Origin: Megascapheus bottae
Lineage: Eukaryota; Chordata; Mammalia; Rodentia; Geomyidae
Reading direction: 5' to 3'
NCBI GenBank assembly: GCA_024803745.1
Contig: JANJXV010000153.1
Location: 1,550,001-1,614,000 of the forward strand
DNA length: 64,000 bases
This document shows positions 1 through 9,563 of this stretch, piece after piece (positions within the stretch are counted from its first letter, which is position 1; each line of letters begins with the position of its first letter). The translations under genes and the position numbers were made by a program. Under the pieces are notes generated by a model. It had not been told where the DNA came from and searched no databases. It saw nothing but the letters and a program-made list of their open reading frames with translations.

Positions 1-464
1 CCAATCTCTATTGTCTTTAAGTCCCTCTGAGCCTAGAGAATAATTAACCACCTACATATACAATATTGCTCAACAGCCATCAAGTGTAGATCCGTGCAGT
101 ATAAGGGTTGAAAGACGAGCAGAGGTCCAGAGATAGAAAAAAAGAATGAGAGAGGTCAGGGGAGGTGCAAGAGGATTAACGTAGGAGTGTAAGAATATTG
201 TAGTAATGAAGAAAAGTTATAGCATAAGGATAACTGACATAAGTTGGTAAGTAGGTAGCATATTTGAGTACAAAGTTTGGAAAGTATTAGAATAAAACTT
301 ATGTGTTGCTGCACGACTAGCTCTTAGCCCAACCAGTGGCCTCACAGTGGACCATGGGATGGATCTGTTTTTCTTGTCTACGTTGAGGGAAATGGGTATT
401 TCACAAGATGCAGAAGCGAAGATTTCAGAAGCAAATGCTGTGAGTGAATTAGCTCGTAAAAAGC

Positions 465-672
465 ATTTTTATTTTCTTTTATCTTTCTGCCAGTCTTGGG
501 GCTTGAATTCAGGGCCTGAGCACTGTCCTCGGGTTTCTCAAGTCTAGCCCTCTGCCACTTGAGCCACAGTGCCACATCTAGATTTTCTATCTATGTGGTA
601 CTGAGCAATCAAACCCAGATCTTCATGGATGCTAGGCAAGCACTCTACCAGTATGCCAAACTCTCAACCCTG
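465..672 (-). mobile_element. tRNA-derived dimeric ID-like SINE (copy A, unit 1)
   Basis: Read on the minus strand it begins near 672 with a degenerate A-box-like segment (ggcatactggtagagtg). A B-box-like ggtttgattgc follows, then a second ID-like half (gtggctcaagtggcagag, then ttcaagcccc), ending in an A-rich tail (complement of 465-482). The two-part build and wording resemble geomyoid rodent ID-like SINEs as I remember them. Pol III boxes are degenerate, so it is an old fossil. Target-site duplications were not identified. Confidence 0.8.
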
Positions 673-689
673 ACATAGTAATTATAAAG

Positions 690-709
690 TCATCATCATC
701 GTCATCATA
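690..709. repeat. (TCA)n microsatellite, interrupted, unit 1
   Basis: A short TCA run with one CGT interruption (catcatcatcgtcatcat). The interruption is private to this unit; units 2, 3, 4, 6 and 7 have an uninterrupted run of the same 20-base length. Confidence 0.95.
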
Positions 710-907
710 TCCAAATATCCTTTCTCCTACAAAGAATGAACACTTAACTGTGTCTAATGCTTTTTTTTAATTTCACTAATTCTTCTGTGTTTTTCCCTCT
801 TGCATTTTTTACACATGACAGCAAAGCTAATCATCAGGAAAAAATTGATTAGGATACAGAAACCTAATAATATCCTAGTAGATTGACGTCAAAAATATGT
901 GCAAGAT

Positions 908-1104
908 GCCCTGTGTGTTTGACCTAGTGGGAGAGTCCTTGGCTACCAAGCAGTAAGCCTCAGGTTTGATTCCTCATTACCACATACGTAGAAAACGCTG
1001 CAAGCGGTGCTGTGGCTCGGTGGGACAGCTAAAGCCTAAAGAAAGCCCAAGAACAATGTTCACACTCTGAGGTCAAGTCCCAAGACTAGCAAAAACAAAA
1101 AAAA
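908..1104 (+). mobile_element. tRNA-derived dimeric ID-like SINE (copy B, unit 1)
   Basis: Same family as copy A but on the plus strand. The first half has cctagtgggagagtcc and a B-box-like ggtttgattcc. The second half has gctgtggctcggtgg and aggtcaagtccc, and the element ends in an interrupted A tail at 1091-1104. Together with copy A it forms an inverted SINE pair separated by 235 bases. It is too diverged from tRNA to be a functional tRNA gene. Confidence 0.8.
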
Positions 1105-1729
1105 TTCGACAAGGGGCAAAATGCAGGCAGAGAAGGCACTGTGAAGCAAATGTTTTGTAAAGGATGAGGGCAATATTGACCCTTAAGTTTGGATCTTACC
1201 TAAGAAAGGCTCCTTGAGCCTGAGACCAGACTGGTAGTTGGGCCTAGTGGAAGACATTGGGATTGGACAAATAAGGTGTGCTGTATACTACATCCACACG
1301 TATATTGTGAGACTGGAGGAGAGATTCAGCCTCCAGTATGTCTTTGGTGAGGTCTTTTGTGAGCAAGGATCTTTGGTCATTGGGCCCTGAAAGGTGACCC
1401 TGCTCCCTCACAATGGAACAGAATATGGAACCCTGGTAACCAAGCCACTGTAACTAACAACCAGCTCAAGCCAGCTCACTTGGCCTGTGGCTCAGGAGGA
1501 AGAAAGATGTTGCTGTGCTGTTGCCAAAGGTCAGGAAACTCGAGTCTCAGGCATGGAAGTTGTGGATGTCTTACTCGAAGATGTACATGCTAGATCATTG
1601 CCAAGCCACAAATCCAGTATAACAGAACTTTCTCTAAGAAGAAGGCCAGGAAAATCCAGGGCAACCAGATGAGGTAAATTTCTAAGAAGAAATGTATTTG
1701 ACCCCATCATCCTCCCCACACACTACAAC
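1105..1729. other. Unidentified inter-SINE/L1 spacer of the unit
   Basis: About 625 bases between the plus SINE and the L1 tail, repeated at 8524-9146, 15941-16566, 23349-23974, 30795-31420, 38215-38840, 45629-46254, 53085-53710 and 60538-61163. I recognise no family. Base composition is balanced and there is no internal repeat. Short open frames run through it on both strands but lack a good ATG context; the 61-codon frame at 1487-1672 starts with GTG. It may be ancestral flanking DNA co-amplified with the L1. An unrecognised older mobile element or gene fragment is the alternative. Confidence 0.5.
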
Positions 1730-1747
1730 TTTCTTTTTTTTCATTTT

Positions 1748-1753
1748 TTTATT
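1748..1753 (-). promoter_or_regulatory. L1 polyadenylation signal AATAAA
   Basis: TTTATT on the plus strand is AATAAA in L1 sense, directly before the A-rich tail, the normal position for an L1 transcript end. It is repeated before each tail in the array; in unit 6 the tail is altered (cattattttattg) but the hexamer stays. Confidence 0.75.
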
Positions 1754-1846
1754 GTAATTAGTAAAAGGGTTAGATGATATTTGCCAGATAGAAGGTGCAT
1801 TAATTCACATACATTGATACCCTTTCACATGTCTTGGTACCCATTT

Positions 1847-1893
1847 CCCTCCAACCCCACACCCCCCACCCGTCTTGGTTTTCCCCCCTTCCC
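1847..1893 (-). other. G-rich polypurine tract of the L1 3' UTR
   Basis: The plus strand is a run of C clusters (ccctcc, cccc, cccccc, ccc, cccccc, ccc), so the L1 sense strand has six G clusters of 3-6. Mammalian L1 3' UTRs typically carry such a G-rich tract, and it could fold as a G-quadruplex. The tract recurs in each unit; unit 6 has one C fewer in the central run. Confidence 0.8.
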
Positions 1894-2146
1894 TATCAAA
1901 TTTCAAATATCCAAATACAAATAAATTCAATATATCAGATAACAAAGTGAGATACTATACCAATATGGGATAACCAAGGGACAGCAAGCGAGATGAGAGA
2001 CAACATAGTACATTAAGGACAACAATCATTCATTATATGGCTTTTGTGTCAATATCCTGGAGGTCCTTTCAATTAGCTTCACATTATATGGCCTTATATA
2101 TGGCCTTTTGCTCTATTGCCAATCTCTGCTAGTAGAGCCAAGGTTT

Positions 2147-5100
2147 CTACTGATTATGACGAATGAGGGAAACCACTGAGCCTAAGTTCCTTTGAGTCTG
2201 GCTTACTTCACTTAATATGATTTGTTCTAAGTCTTTCCATTTCCTAACAAATGGGGCGATGTCATTCTTTCTGACAGCAGCATAGAATTCCATTGTGTAC
2301 AAATACCACAACTTGTTGATCCACTCATCAACTGAGGGACATCTGGGTTGGTTCCATATCTATGCTATGGTGAATAGTGCTGCAGTGAACATTGTTGTGC
2401 TAGTGGGTTTAGTAGGCCCTTGTTTCTGGATTGTTGGGTAAATGCCAAGTACTGGAATTGCTGGGTCATAGCGGAGTTGTATGTTTAGCGTTTTGAGGCA
2501 CTGCCGCACTGCTTTCCATAGTGGTTGAACGAGTTTGCACTCCCACCAACAGTGTAGTAGTGATCCCTCCTGACCACATCCCCTCCAGCATCTGTTGTCA
2601 TTCGTTTTCCTGATCCTGGCCATTCTAACTAGAGTTAGGTGGAATCTTAGACTTGTTTTGATTTGCATTTCTTTTATGACCAGAGATGTTGAGCATTTCT
2701 TCATGTGTCTATAGGCCATTTTTGTTTCTTCTTCAGAGAAGACTCTCTTTAAGTCTTTGGCCCATTTTGTAATGGGATGGGTGTTACTTTGGAGGTTAGT
2801 TTTGGAGTGATTCAATTTTTTGAGTTGTTGATATATTTTAGATATGAGGCCTTGTTCCGTTGTTTGGGTGGTGAAGATCTTCTCCCACTCTGTAGGCTTC
2901 CTGATTAGTTTACTAGCTATATCCGTTGCCACACAAAAGCTCTGCAGTTTAATGCAGTCCCACTTATCCAGCCTTTCTCTGATTTGTTGTGATTCTTGGT
3001 CCTTATTAAGAAAGTTTCGACCTGTACCAAGGAGGCCTAGTGTATCTCCTATTCCTTCCTGTAAACTTTTCAGTGTGTCAGCTTTTACCTCCACGTCTTT
3101 GATCCATTTGGAGTTAATTCTAGTGCAATAGGACAAAGAAGGATCCAACTTTAGTTTTCTGCAGGTGTTTAACCAGTTCTGCCAGCACAACTTGTTGAAG
3201 AGGCTATCTTTCTTCCATTCTATTTTTTTGGCTCCCTGGTCAAAGATTAGGTGGCCATAGGTCTGTGGTTTAATATCTGGGTCCGCAGTTCTACTCCATT
3301 GGAATTCAGGCCTGTTCTTGTGCCAGTACCAAGCTGTTTTGAGAATTATAGCTCTGTAATAGAGCCTTAAGTTTGGAATTGAAATTCCTCCAGCGCTGTT
3401 CTTTCTGCTAAGAAGTGTTTTTGCTATACGGGGTCTTTTATTATTCCATATGAAATTTTGAATTGCCTCTTCTATGTCTTTAAAGAATGACATTGGGATG
3501 TTGATGGGTATTACATTGAATTTGTAGATAGCCCTTGGCAAGGTTGTCATTTTCACAACGTTGATTCTTCCAATCCAGGAGCATGGGAGGTTTTTCCATT
3601 TCCTTAGTTCTGCTTTAATTTCCTTTTTTAGGGTTTTAAAGTTTTCATCTAAACGGTCCTTTACATTCTTAGTTAAGCTAATTGCTAGGTACTTTATTTT
3701 CTTTGAGGCTATTGTGAAAGGATTTTCTTTCCTGATTATTGCCTCGTTCCTCTCAGTGTTGGCGTAAAGTAAGGCAGTTGATTTGTGAGGGTTGATTTTA
3801 TGGCCTGCTACGCTTCCAAAGCTTTGAATCAGCTCAAGGAGCTTGGGAGTAGAGTCTATAGGATTCTTTAAATACAGAATCATGTCATCTGCAAAGAGGG
3901 ATAGTTTTATTTCCTCTTTCCCTACTTGGATCCCCTTTATGCTTGCTTCTTGCCATATTGCACTGCCTAGGAATTCTAGTACTATGTTAAAAAGGAGTGG
4001 AGAGAGTGGGCATCCTTGTCTCGTTCCTGATTTTAGAGGGAATGGCTTTAGATTTTCACCATTAAGTATAATACTAGCAGTGGGTTTCTCATACACCGCC
4101 TTTATTACATTGAGAAATGTTCCATGGATTCCTAGTTTCTCCACATCTTTTAACATAAAGGGGTTTTGGATCTTGTCAAATGCCTTTTCCGCATCTATTG
4201 AGACAATCATGTGATTTTATCCCTGCTCCTGTTGATGTGTTGAATTATATTAATTGATTTGTGTATGTTGAACCAGCTTTGCCTCCCTGTGATGAATCCA
4301 GTTTGATCATAGTGTATATTTTTTTGATGAGTTGTTGTAGACGGTTGGCCAGTATTTTGTTGAGAAGGTTTGCATCGATGTTCATCAAAGAAATGGGTCT
4401 ATAGATCTCTTTCTTTGATGAATCTCTGTCTGGTTTGGGGATGAGGGATATGCTGGCTTCAGAGAATCAGTTTAGTAAAGAACCTTCATTTTCAATTTCG
4501 TTGAAGAGCTTGAGGAGTATTGGTGTGAGCTCTGCTTTGAAGACCTTATAGAATTCAGCTGTGAATCCATCTGGCCCTGGGCTCTTTTTAACTGGAAGTT
4601 GTCTAATTTCCATTTCTATTTCAGAGCTTGAAATAGGCCTGTTGAGTTGGGTTAGCTCTTCTTGGTTCAGTGTGTGTATGTTAATATTGTCTAGGAATTC
4701 ATCCATTTCTTCTAGATTCTCAAATTTGTTGGCGTAAAGGTTTGAGAAGTATTCCCTCATGATATTCTGGATCTTGGTAATTTCTGTCGTGATATTACCA
4801 TTTTCATCTGCGATTTTGTTTATTTCGATATGCTCTCTTCTTTTTTTGGTAAGATTTGCTAAGGGCTTGTCAATTTTGTTAATTCTTTCAAGAACCAACT
4901 CCTTGTTTTGTTGATTCTTTCTATAGTTTTTTTTTATTCCAAATCATTTAATTCTGCTTTGATTTTAATAATTTGCTTTCTCCTAATGGGTTTAGGGTTG
5001 GTTTGTTGCTCTTTTTCCAGGAGGTTAAGGTGAGACATTAACTAGTTGGTTTGCCATTTTTCCAACTTGCTGTGGTAGGCACTCCACGCTATAAATTTTC

Positions 5101-5989
5101 CTCTGAGTACTGCCTTTGTTGTGTCCCTAAGGAGTTGATATTTGTGTGCTCCTTATTGTTAAATTTCATAAACAGTTGGATATCTGTTCTGATCTCTTCG
5201 ATTACCCATTGTTTTTGATTCAACAATGTGTGGTTCAGTCTCCATGAGTTACAGGGTTTTCTTTGGTGGAGATGTGTGTTCAGCTCCAATTTGATGCCTT
5301 TATCGTCTGAGAGTGTGCATGGAATAATTTCAGTGTTTCTGAATCTGTCCAGGTTTGCTTTATGGCCTAAGATGTGGTCTATTTTGGAAAATGTTCCATG
5401 TGCTGCTGAGAAAAACGTATATTGTGGTGTTACTGGGTGGAATATTCTGCAGATGTCTGTTAGATCTAGTTGGTCTATATAGTTGTTCAGTTCTAAGGTT
5501 TCTCTGTTGAGTTTTTGCCTTGTTGATCTGTCCATAGGTGAGAGTGGTGTGTTAAACTCACCAACAATCACTGTGTTTCGATCTATGTATGGTTTCAGTG
5601 TAAGTAAAGTTTGCTTGATGAAGTTTGGAGCTCCGGGATTGGGTGTGTAAATATTTAGGATTGTTATGTCTTCCGGGAGGAAAGATCCCTTTAGTAGTAT
5701 GTAGTAACCTTCTTTGTCTTTTCTTACTAAGTTTAGTTTGAAGTCTATTGTATCTGATATGAGGATGGCAACTCTAGCCTGTTTATGGGGGCAGTTAGCT
5801 TGATAGAGTTTATTCCAACCTCTCACTTTCAAAAGATGATTGTTTTTGGGTAAGATGTGTCTCTCGAAGTCAGCAGAACGATGGCTCTTGATTTTTGATC
5901 CAACTAGACAACCTATGCCGTTTAATTGGAGAGTTAAGTCCATTGATATTGAGAGTTAGGATTGAGAGATATTTATTAGTTCCTACCAT
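2147..5989 (-). pseudogene. ORF2: L1 ORF2 (endonuclease / reverse transcriptase), unit 1, broken
   Basis: ORF2p nicks target DNA and reverse-transcribes L1 RNA. The ATG at 5989 (MVGTNKYLSIL) places Asn14, Glu43, Asn147, Thr192, Asp205, Ser228 and Asp229 at their family positions. Asp145 is Glu (VGEFNTP) and His230 is Asp, the latter private to this copy. Lesions: TGA at codon 40 (5870-5872), a 2-nt deletion at codon 50, a frameshift near 5140, TAG at 5042-5044, TAA near 4940, a 1-nt loss near 4890, TGA at 4467-4469, a 7-T run at 4319-4325, and a 1-nt loss near 4215. A 616-codon open stretch (4210-2360) then holds RT motif [15 protein letters not shown] (residues 106-109) and the CX3CX7HX4C motif (541-558). 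TAG at 2360-2362 removes the last 71 codons. Confidence 0.97.
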
Positions 5990-6037
5990 TTTTAAAAGCT
6001 TTTAGTAGGGCCTGTGTCTTGACAGTTCTTGTGGTCC

Positions 6038-7221
6038 TTAGATGGTATGCTGTTTAGGTGCCTTTTCTTTCCCTATATTGCATTTATTTTGGTTTTCTAT
6101 GTATAGAGCATCTTTGAGAATTCTCTGTAGTGTTGGTTTTGTTTCGACATATTGTTGCAGCTTTTCCCTGGAATGGAATGTTTTTATTTTTCCCTCAGTT
6201 ATGAATGAGAGCTTAGCTGGCTACAGTATTCTTGGTTGGTAGTTATTTGATATAAGTGCATGACATATATGCTTCCAGTCACTTCGTGCTTGCATGGTCT
6301 CTGCTGAGAAATCTGGGGTTATTCTGATTGGTTTGCCTTTGTAGGTTACTGATCCCTTTTCCCTGGCTGCCTTTAGGATCTTTCCTTTCGTTTCTATTGA
6401 TCCAGTTCGGATCACAATGTGGCGGTGGGATGTTCTTTTCTGGTCAGGTCTGTTTGGGGTTCTACAAGCTTCTCGTATCTGGATGGGCCTGCCCTTCTGG
6501 ATATTTGGGAAATTATCTGAGATGATTCCCTGAAGTATATTTCCAATACCATTGACCTCTTTCTCCATGCCCTCCTCAGTACCAACTAGCCTTAAATTAG
6601 GCTTCCTAATTGTATCTTGGACCTCCTGAAGCGCTCTCTCATATTTCCTAGATTTGGATTGACTCATTTTCTGTTCTTTATAATTCCCAAATTATCTTCA
6701 GCCACGGAAATTCTCTCCTCTGCAATGTCTAACCTGCTATCAAAGCTATCTACTTTATTTTTCATCTCCCTTGCTTCTAATTGCTCACTTTTGATGCCTT
6801 GCATCCCTTGTTTTAGATCATGTATGGATTTCTTTATCTCCTTGATTTCCTTTTGAGTGGTTAGCTCAGTAGCTTTATTTTCTTTGGACATTTGCTGGAG
6901 TTTGGTCACGTTTTTATTTGTGGATTCTTTGAATTCATCCATCTTTCTTTGAAAAACCTTTATTATGGCCTCCTTTATGGCTTCTTCTTTTTCACTTATC
7001 ACCTTGTTTTTGCTTTCCTCTTGTTCAGGTATGGCTTCCTCCATTAACTCTTTCTTTATATTTTCACATTTGTCATTAATGATGTTTATCAATTGCATTT
7101 GTGTAGCAATTGGAAGACTCTCCTCTAGGTTTGCCAGTGACTGTTCCATTGTCTGTTTACATTGGGTGGGGGATGTTGTTTCTTGATTTGACATTTTTCT
7201 TGAGTTTCTTGTTCTGCCCAT
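6038..7221 (-). pseudogene. ORF1: L1 ORF1 (RNA-binding chaperone), unit 1, broken
   Basis: ORF1p trimerises through a coiled coil and coats L1 RNA. The first 185 codons (MGRTRNSRKMSNQ) are lysine- and glutamate-rich with heptad-like spacing, as expected for the coiled coil. A 1-nt loss near 6680 puts the rest in another frame. From 6667 a 148-codon frame (MSQSKSRKYERAL) holds the RRM text RKPNLRLVGTEEG and the C-terminal domain text ILKAAREKGSVTYKGKPIR. TAG at 6221-6223 replaces the Tyr expected in ILYPAKLSF, and the final about 60 codons continue in frame to TAA at 6038-6040. All lesions except unit-private ones recur in every copy. Confidence 0.95.
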
Positions 7222-7883
7222 TTGAAAATGGGAGCAAGATTACTACTAAATACGATTATAGTTTTTCAGATATAACCAACCTAGACCTCTGTAGCTGGCA
7301 GACACTAGATGTTCACAAGTTTTGATTGGTATTATCACTCTTTCTTTTTGTGCACTTACAGACCAGCCTAATACAACCACTGATAAGCGATTTATACCCA
7401 AAACAATAAGCCTCTCAATCCAATCTCTATTGTCTTTAAGTCCCTCTGAGCCTAGAGAATAATTAACCACCTACATATACAATATTGCTCAACAGCCATC
7501 AAGTGTAGATCCGTGCAGTATAAGGGTTGAAAGACGAGCAGAGGTCCAGAGATAGAAAAAAAGAATGAGAGAGGTCAGGGGAGGTGCAAGAGGATTAACG
7601 TAGGAGTGTAAGAATATTGTAGTAATGAAGAAAAGTTATAGCATAAGGATAACTGACATAAGTTGGTAAGTAGGTAGCATATTTGAGTACAAAGTTTGGA
7701 AAGTATTAGAATAAAACTTATGTGTTGCTGCACGACTAGCTCTTAGCCCAACCAGTGGCCTCACAGTGGACCATGGGATGGATCTGTTTTTCTTGTCTAC
7801 GTTGAGGGAAATGGGTATTTCACAAGATGCAGAAGCGAAGATTTCAGAAGCAAATGCTGTGAGTGCATTAGCTCGTAAAAAGT
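7222..7883 (-). other. Possible L1 5' UTR / flank upstream of ORF1
   Basis: Sequence immediately upstream (in L1 sense) of the ORF1 ATG at 7221, reaching the next minus SINE. A full-length L1 should carry a 5' UTR with an internal promoter here, but I cannot recognise the family-specific promoter or a truncation point. The same interval follows every L1. A 74-codon open frame (7246-7470, minus) lies in it in all eight copies. Substitutions in that frame between units mostly change amino acids, so coding function is unlikely. Confidence 0.4.
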
Positions 7884-8091
7884 ATTTTTATTTTCTTTTA
7901 TCTTTCTGCCAGTCTTGGGGCTTGAATTCAGGGCCTGAGCACTGTCCTCGGGTTTCTCAAGTCTAGCCCTCTGCCACTTGAGCCACAGTGTCACATCTAG
8001 ATTTTCTATCTATGTGGTACTGAGCAATCAAACCCAGATCTTCATGGATGCTAGGCAAGCACTCTACCAGTATGCCAAACTCTCAACCCTG
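7884..8091 (-). mobile_element. ID-like dimeric SINE copy A, unit 2
   Basis: Homologous to 465-672. Private changes include agtattttta in the tail region and gtgtcacatc in the second half. Confidence 0.8.
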
Positions 8092-8108
8092 ACATAGTAA
8101 TTATAAAG

Positions 8109-8128
8109 TCATCATCATCATCATCATA
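8109..8128. repeat. (TCA)n microsatellite, unit 2
   Basis: A 20-base uninterrupted TCA run, the common length in the array. Confidence 0.95.
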
Positions 8129-8326
8129 TCCAAATATCCTTTCTCCTACAAAGAATGAACACTTAACTGTGTCTAATGCTTTTTTTTAATTTCACTAATT
8201 CTTCTGTGTTTTTCCCTCTTGCATTTTTTACACATGACAGCAAAGCTAATCATCAGGAAAAAACTGATTAGGATACAGAAACCTAATAATATCCTAGTAG
8301 ATTGACGTCAAAAATATGTGCAAGAT

Positions 8327-8523
8327 GCCCTGTGTGTTTGACCTAGTGGGAGAGTCCTTGGCTACCAAGCAGTAAGCCTCAGGTTTGATTCCTCATTACC
8401 ACATACATAGAAAACGCTGCAAGCGGTGCTGTGGCTCGGTGGGACAGCTAAAGCCTAAAGAAAGCCCAAGAACAATGTTCACACTCTGAGGTCAAGTCCC
8501 AAGGCTAGCAAAAACAAAAAAAA
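8327..8523 (+). mobile_element. ID-like dimeric SINE copy B, unit 2
   Basis: Homologous to 908-1104. It keeps gcaagcggtgctg like unit 1, where later units have gcaagtggtgctg. Confidence 0.8.
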
Positions 8524-9563
8524 TTCGACAAGGGGCAAAATGCAGGCAGAGAAGGCACTGTGAAGCAAATGTTTTGTAAAGGATGAGGGCAATATTGACC
8601 CTTAAGTTTGGATCTTACCTAAGAAAGGCTCCTTGAGCCTGAGACCAGACTGGTAGTTGGGCCTAGTGGAAGACATTGGGATTGGACAAATAAGGTGTGC
8701 TGTATACTACATCCACACGTATATTGTGAGACTGGAGGAGAGATTCAGCCTCCAGTATGTCTTTGGTGAGGTCTTTTGTGAGCAAGGATCTTTGGTCATT
8801 GGGCCCTGAAAGGTGACCCTGCTCCCTCACAATGGAACAGAATATGGAACCCTGGTAACCAAGCCACTGTAACTAACAACCAGCTCAAGCCAGCTCACTT
8901 GGCCTGTGGCTCAGGAGGAAGAAAGATGTTGCTGTGCTGTTGCCAAAGGTCAGGAAACTCGAGTCTCAGGCATGGAAGTTGTGGATGTCTTACTCGAAGA
9001 TGTACATGCTAGATCATTGCCAAGCCACAAATCCAGTATAACAGAACTTTCTCTAAGAAGAAGGCCAGGAAAATCCAGGGCAACCAGATGAGGTAAATTT
9101 CTAAGAAGAAATGTATTTGACCCCATCATCCTCCCCACACTACAACTTTCTTTTTTTTTATTTTTTTATTGTAATTAGTAAAAGGGTTAGATGATATTTG
9201 CCAGATAGAGGTGCATTAATTCACAAACATTGATACCATTTCACATGTCTTGGTACCCATTTCCCTCCAACCCCACACCCCCCACCCATCTTGGTTTTCC
9301 CCTCTTCCCTATCAAATTTCAAATATCCAAATACAAATAAATTCAATATATCAGATAACAAAGTGAGATACTATACCAATATGGGATAACCAAGGGACAG
9401 CAAGCGAGATGAGAGACAACATAGTACATTAAGGACAACAATCATTCATTATATGGCTTTTGTGTCAATATCCTGGAGGTCCTTTCAATTAGCTTCACAT
9501 TATATGGCCTTATATATGGCCTTTTGCTCTATTGCCAATCTCTGCTAGTAGAGCCCAAGGTTT

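Larger units (their letters stand above)
1730..7221 (-). mobile_element. LINE-1 retrotransposon, near full length, defective (unit 1)
   Basis: A minus-strand non-LTR retrotransposon. In L1 sense: ORF1 (7221 to 6038), a 48-base inter-ORF gap, ORF2 (5989 to 2147), a 3' UTR of about 400 bases with a G-rich tract (complement of 1847-1893), an AATAAA signal (complement of 1748-1753) and an A-rich tail (complement of 1730-1750). The ORF2 span of 3843 nt is about 1281 codons, as in rodent L1. Both ORFs are broken. The 5' boundary beyond ORF1 is not resolved, and no target-site duplication was found. Confidence 0.97.
1..7419. repeat. Array unit 1 (7419 bp)
   Basis: First unit as phased here. Contents in order: 1-464 sequence without a recognised gene (possibly L1 5' region of the preceding copy), 465-672 minus SINE, 690-709 TCA repeat, 710-907 short spacer, 908-1104 plus SINE, 1105-1729 unidentified spacer, 1730-7221 L1 on the minus strand, 7222-7419 L1 upstream region. 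Left-group markers are present, such as the ORF2 text [10 protein letters not shown]. Private changes include endonuclease His230 to Asp. Confidence 0.95.

Noticed and set aside
908..1104. tRNA gene candidates in the SINEs
   Set aside because: A and B boxes are degenerate and no cloverleaf with paired acceptor stem is evident; these are tRNA-derived SINE fossils.
1487..1672. 61-codon plus-strand frame in the spacer
   Set aside because: It begins with GTG, not a normal eukaryotic start, and is conserved only as much as the surrounding noncoding DNA.
3843..4214. 123-codon plus-strand frame ([14 protein letters not shown]) present in every unit
   Set aside because: It is the antisense shadow of the RT region of ORF2; its persistence follows from high unit identity, and it has no promoter or family match.
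1700..7230. Target-site duplication flanking the L1
   Set aside because: I looked for a copy of the sequence next to the tail (cacactacaac) on the far side of ORF1 and found none; the 5' boundary may be truncated or lost in the duplication.
7246..7470. 74-codon minus-strand frame upstream of ORF1, open in all eight copies
   Set aside because: Differences between units in this frame (IERLIV/IESLIV, AQKERV/AQNERV, LVSASY/LVYASY, NRI/NRV) all change the amino acid, so there is no sign of coding constraint; it is probably L1 5' region.
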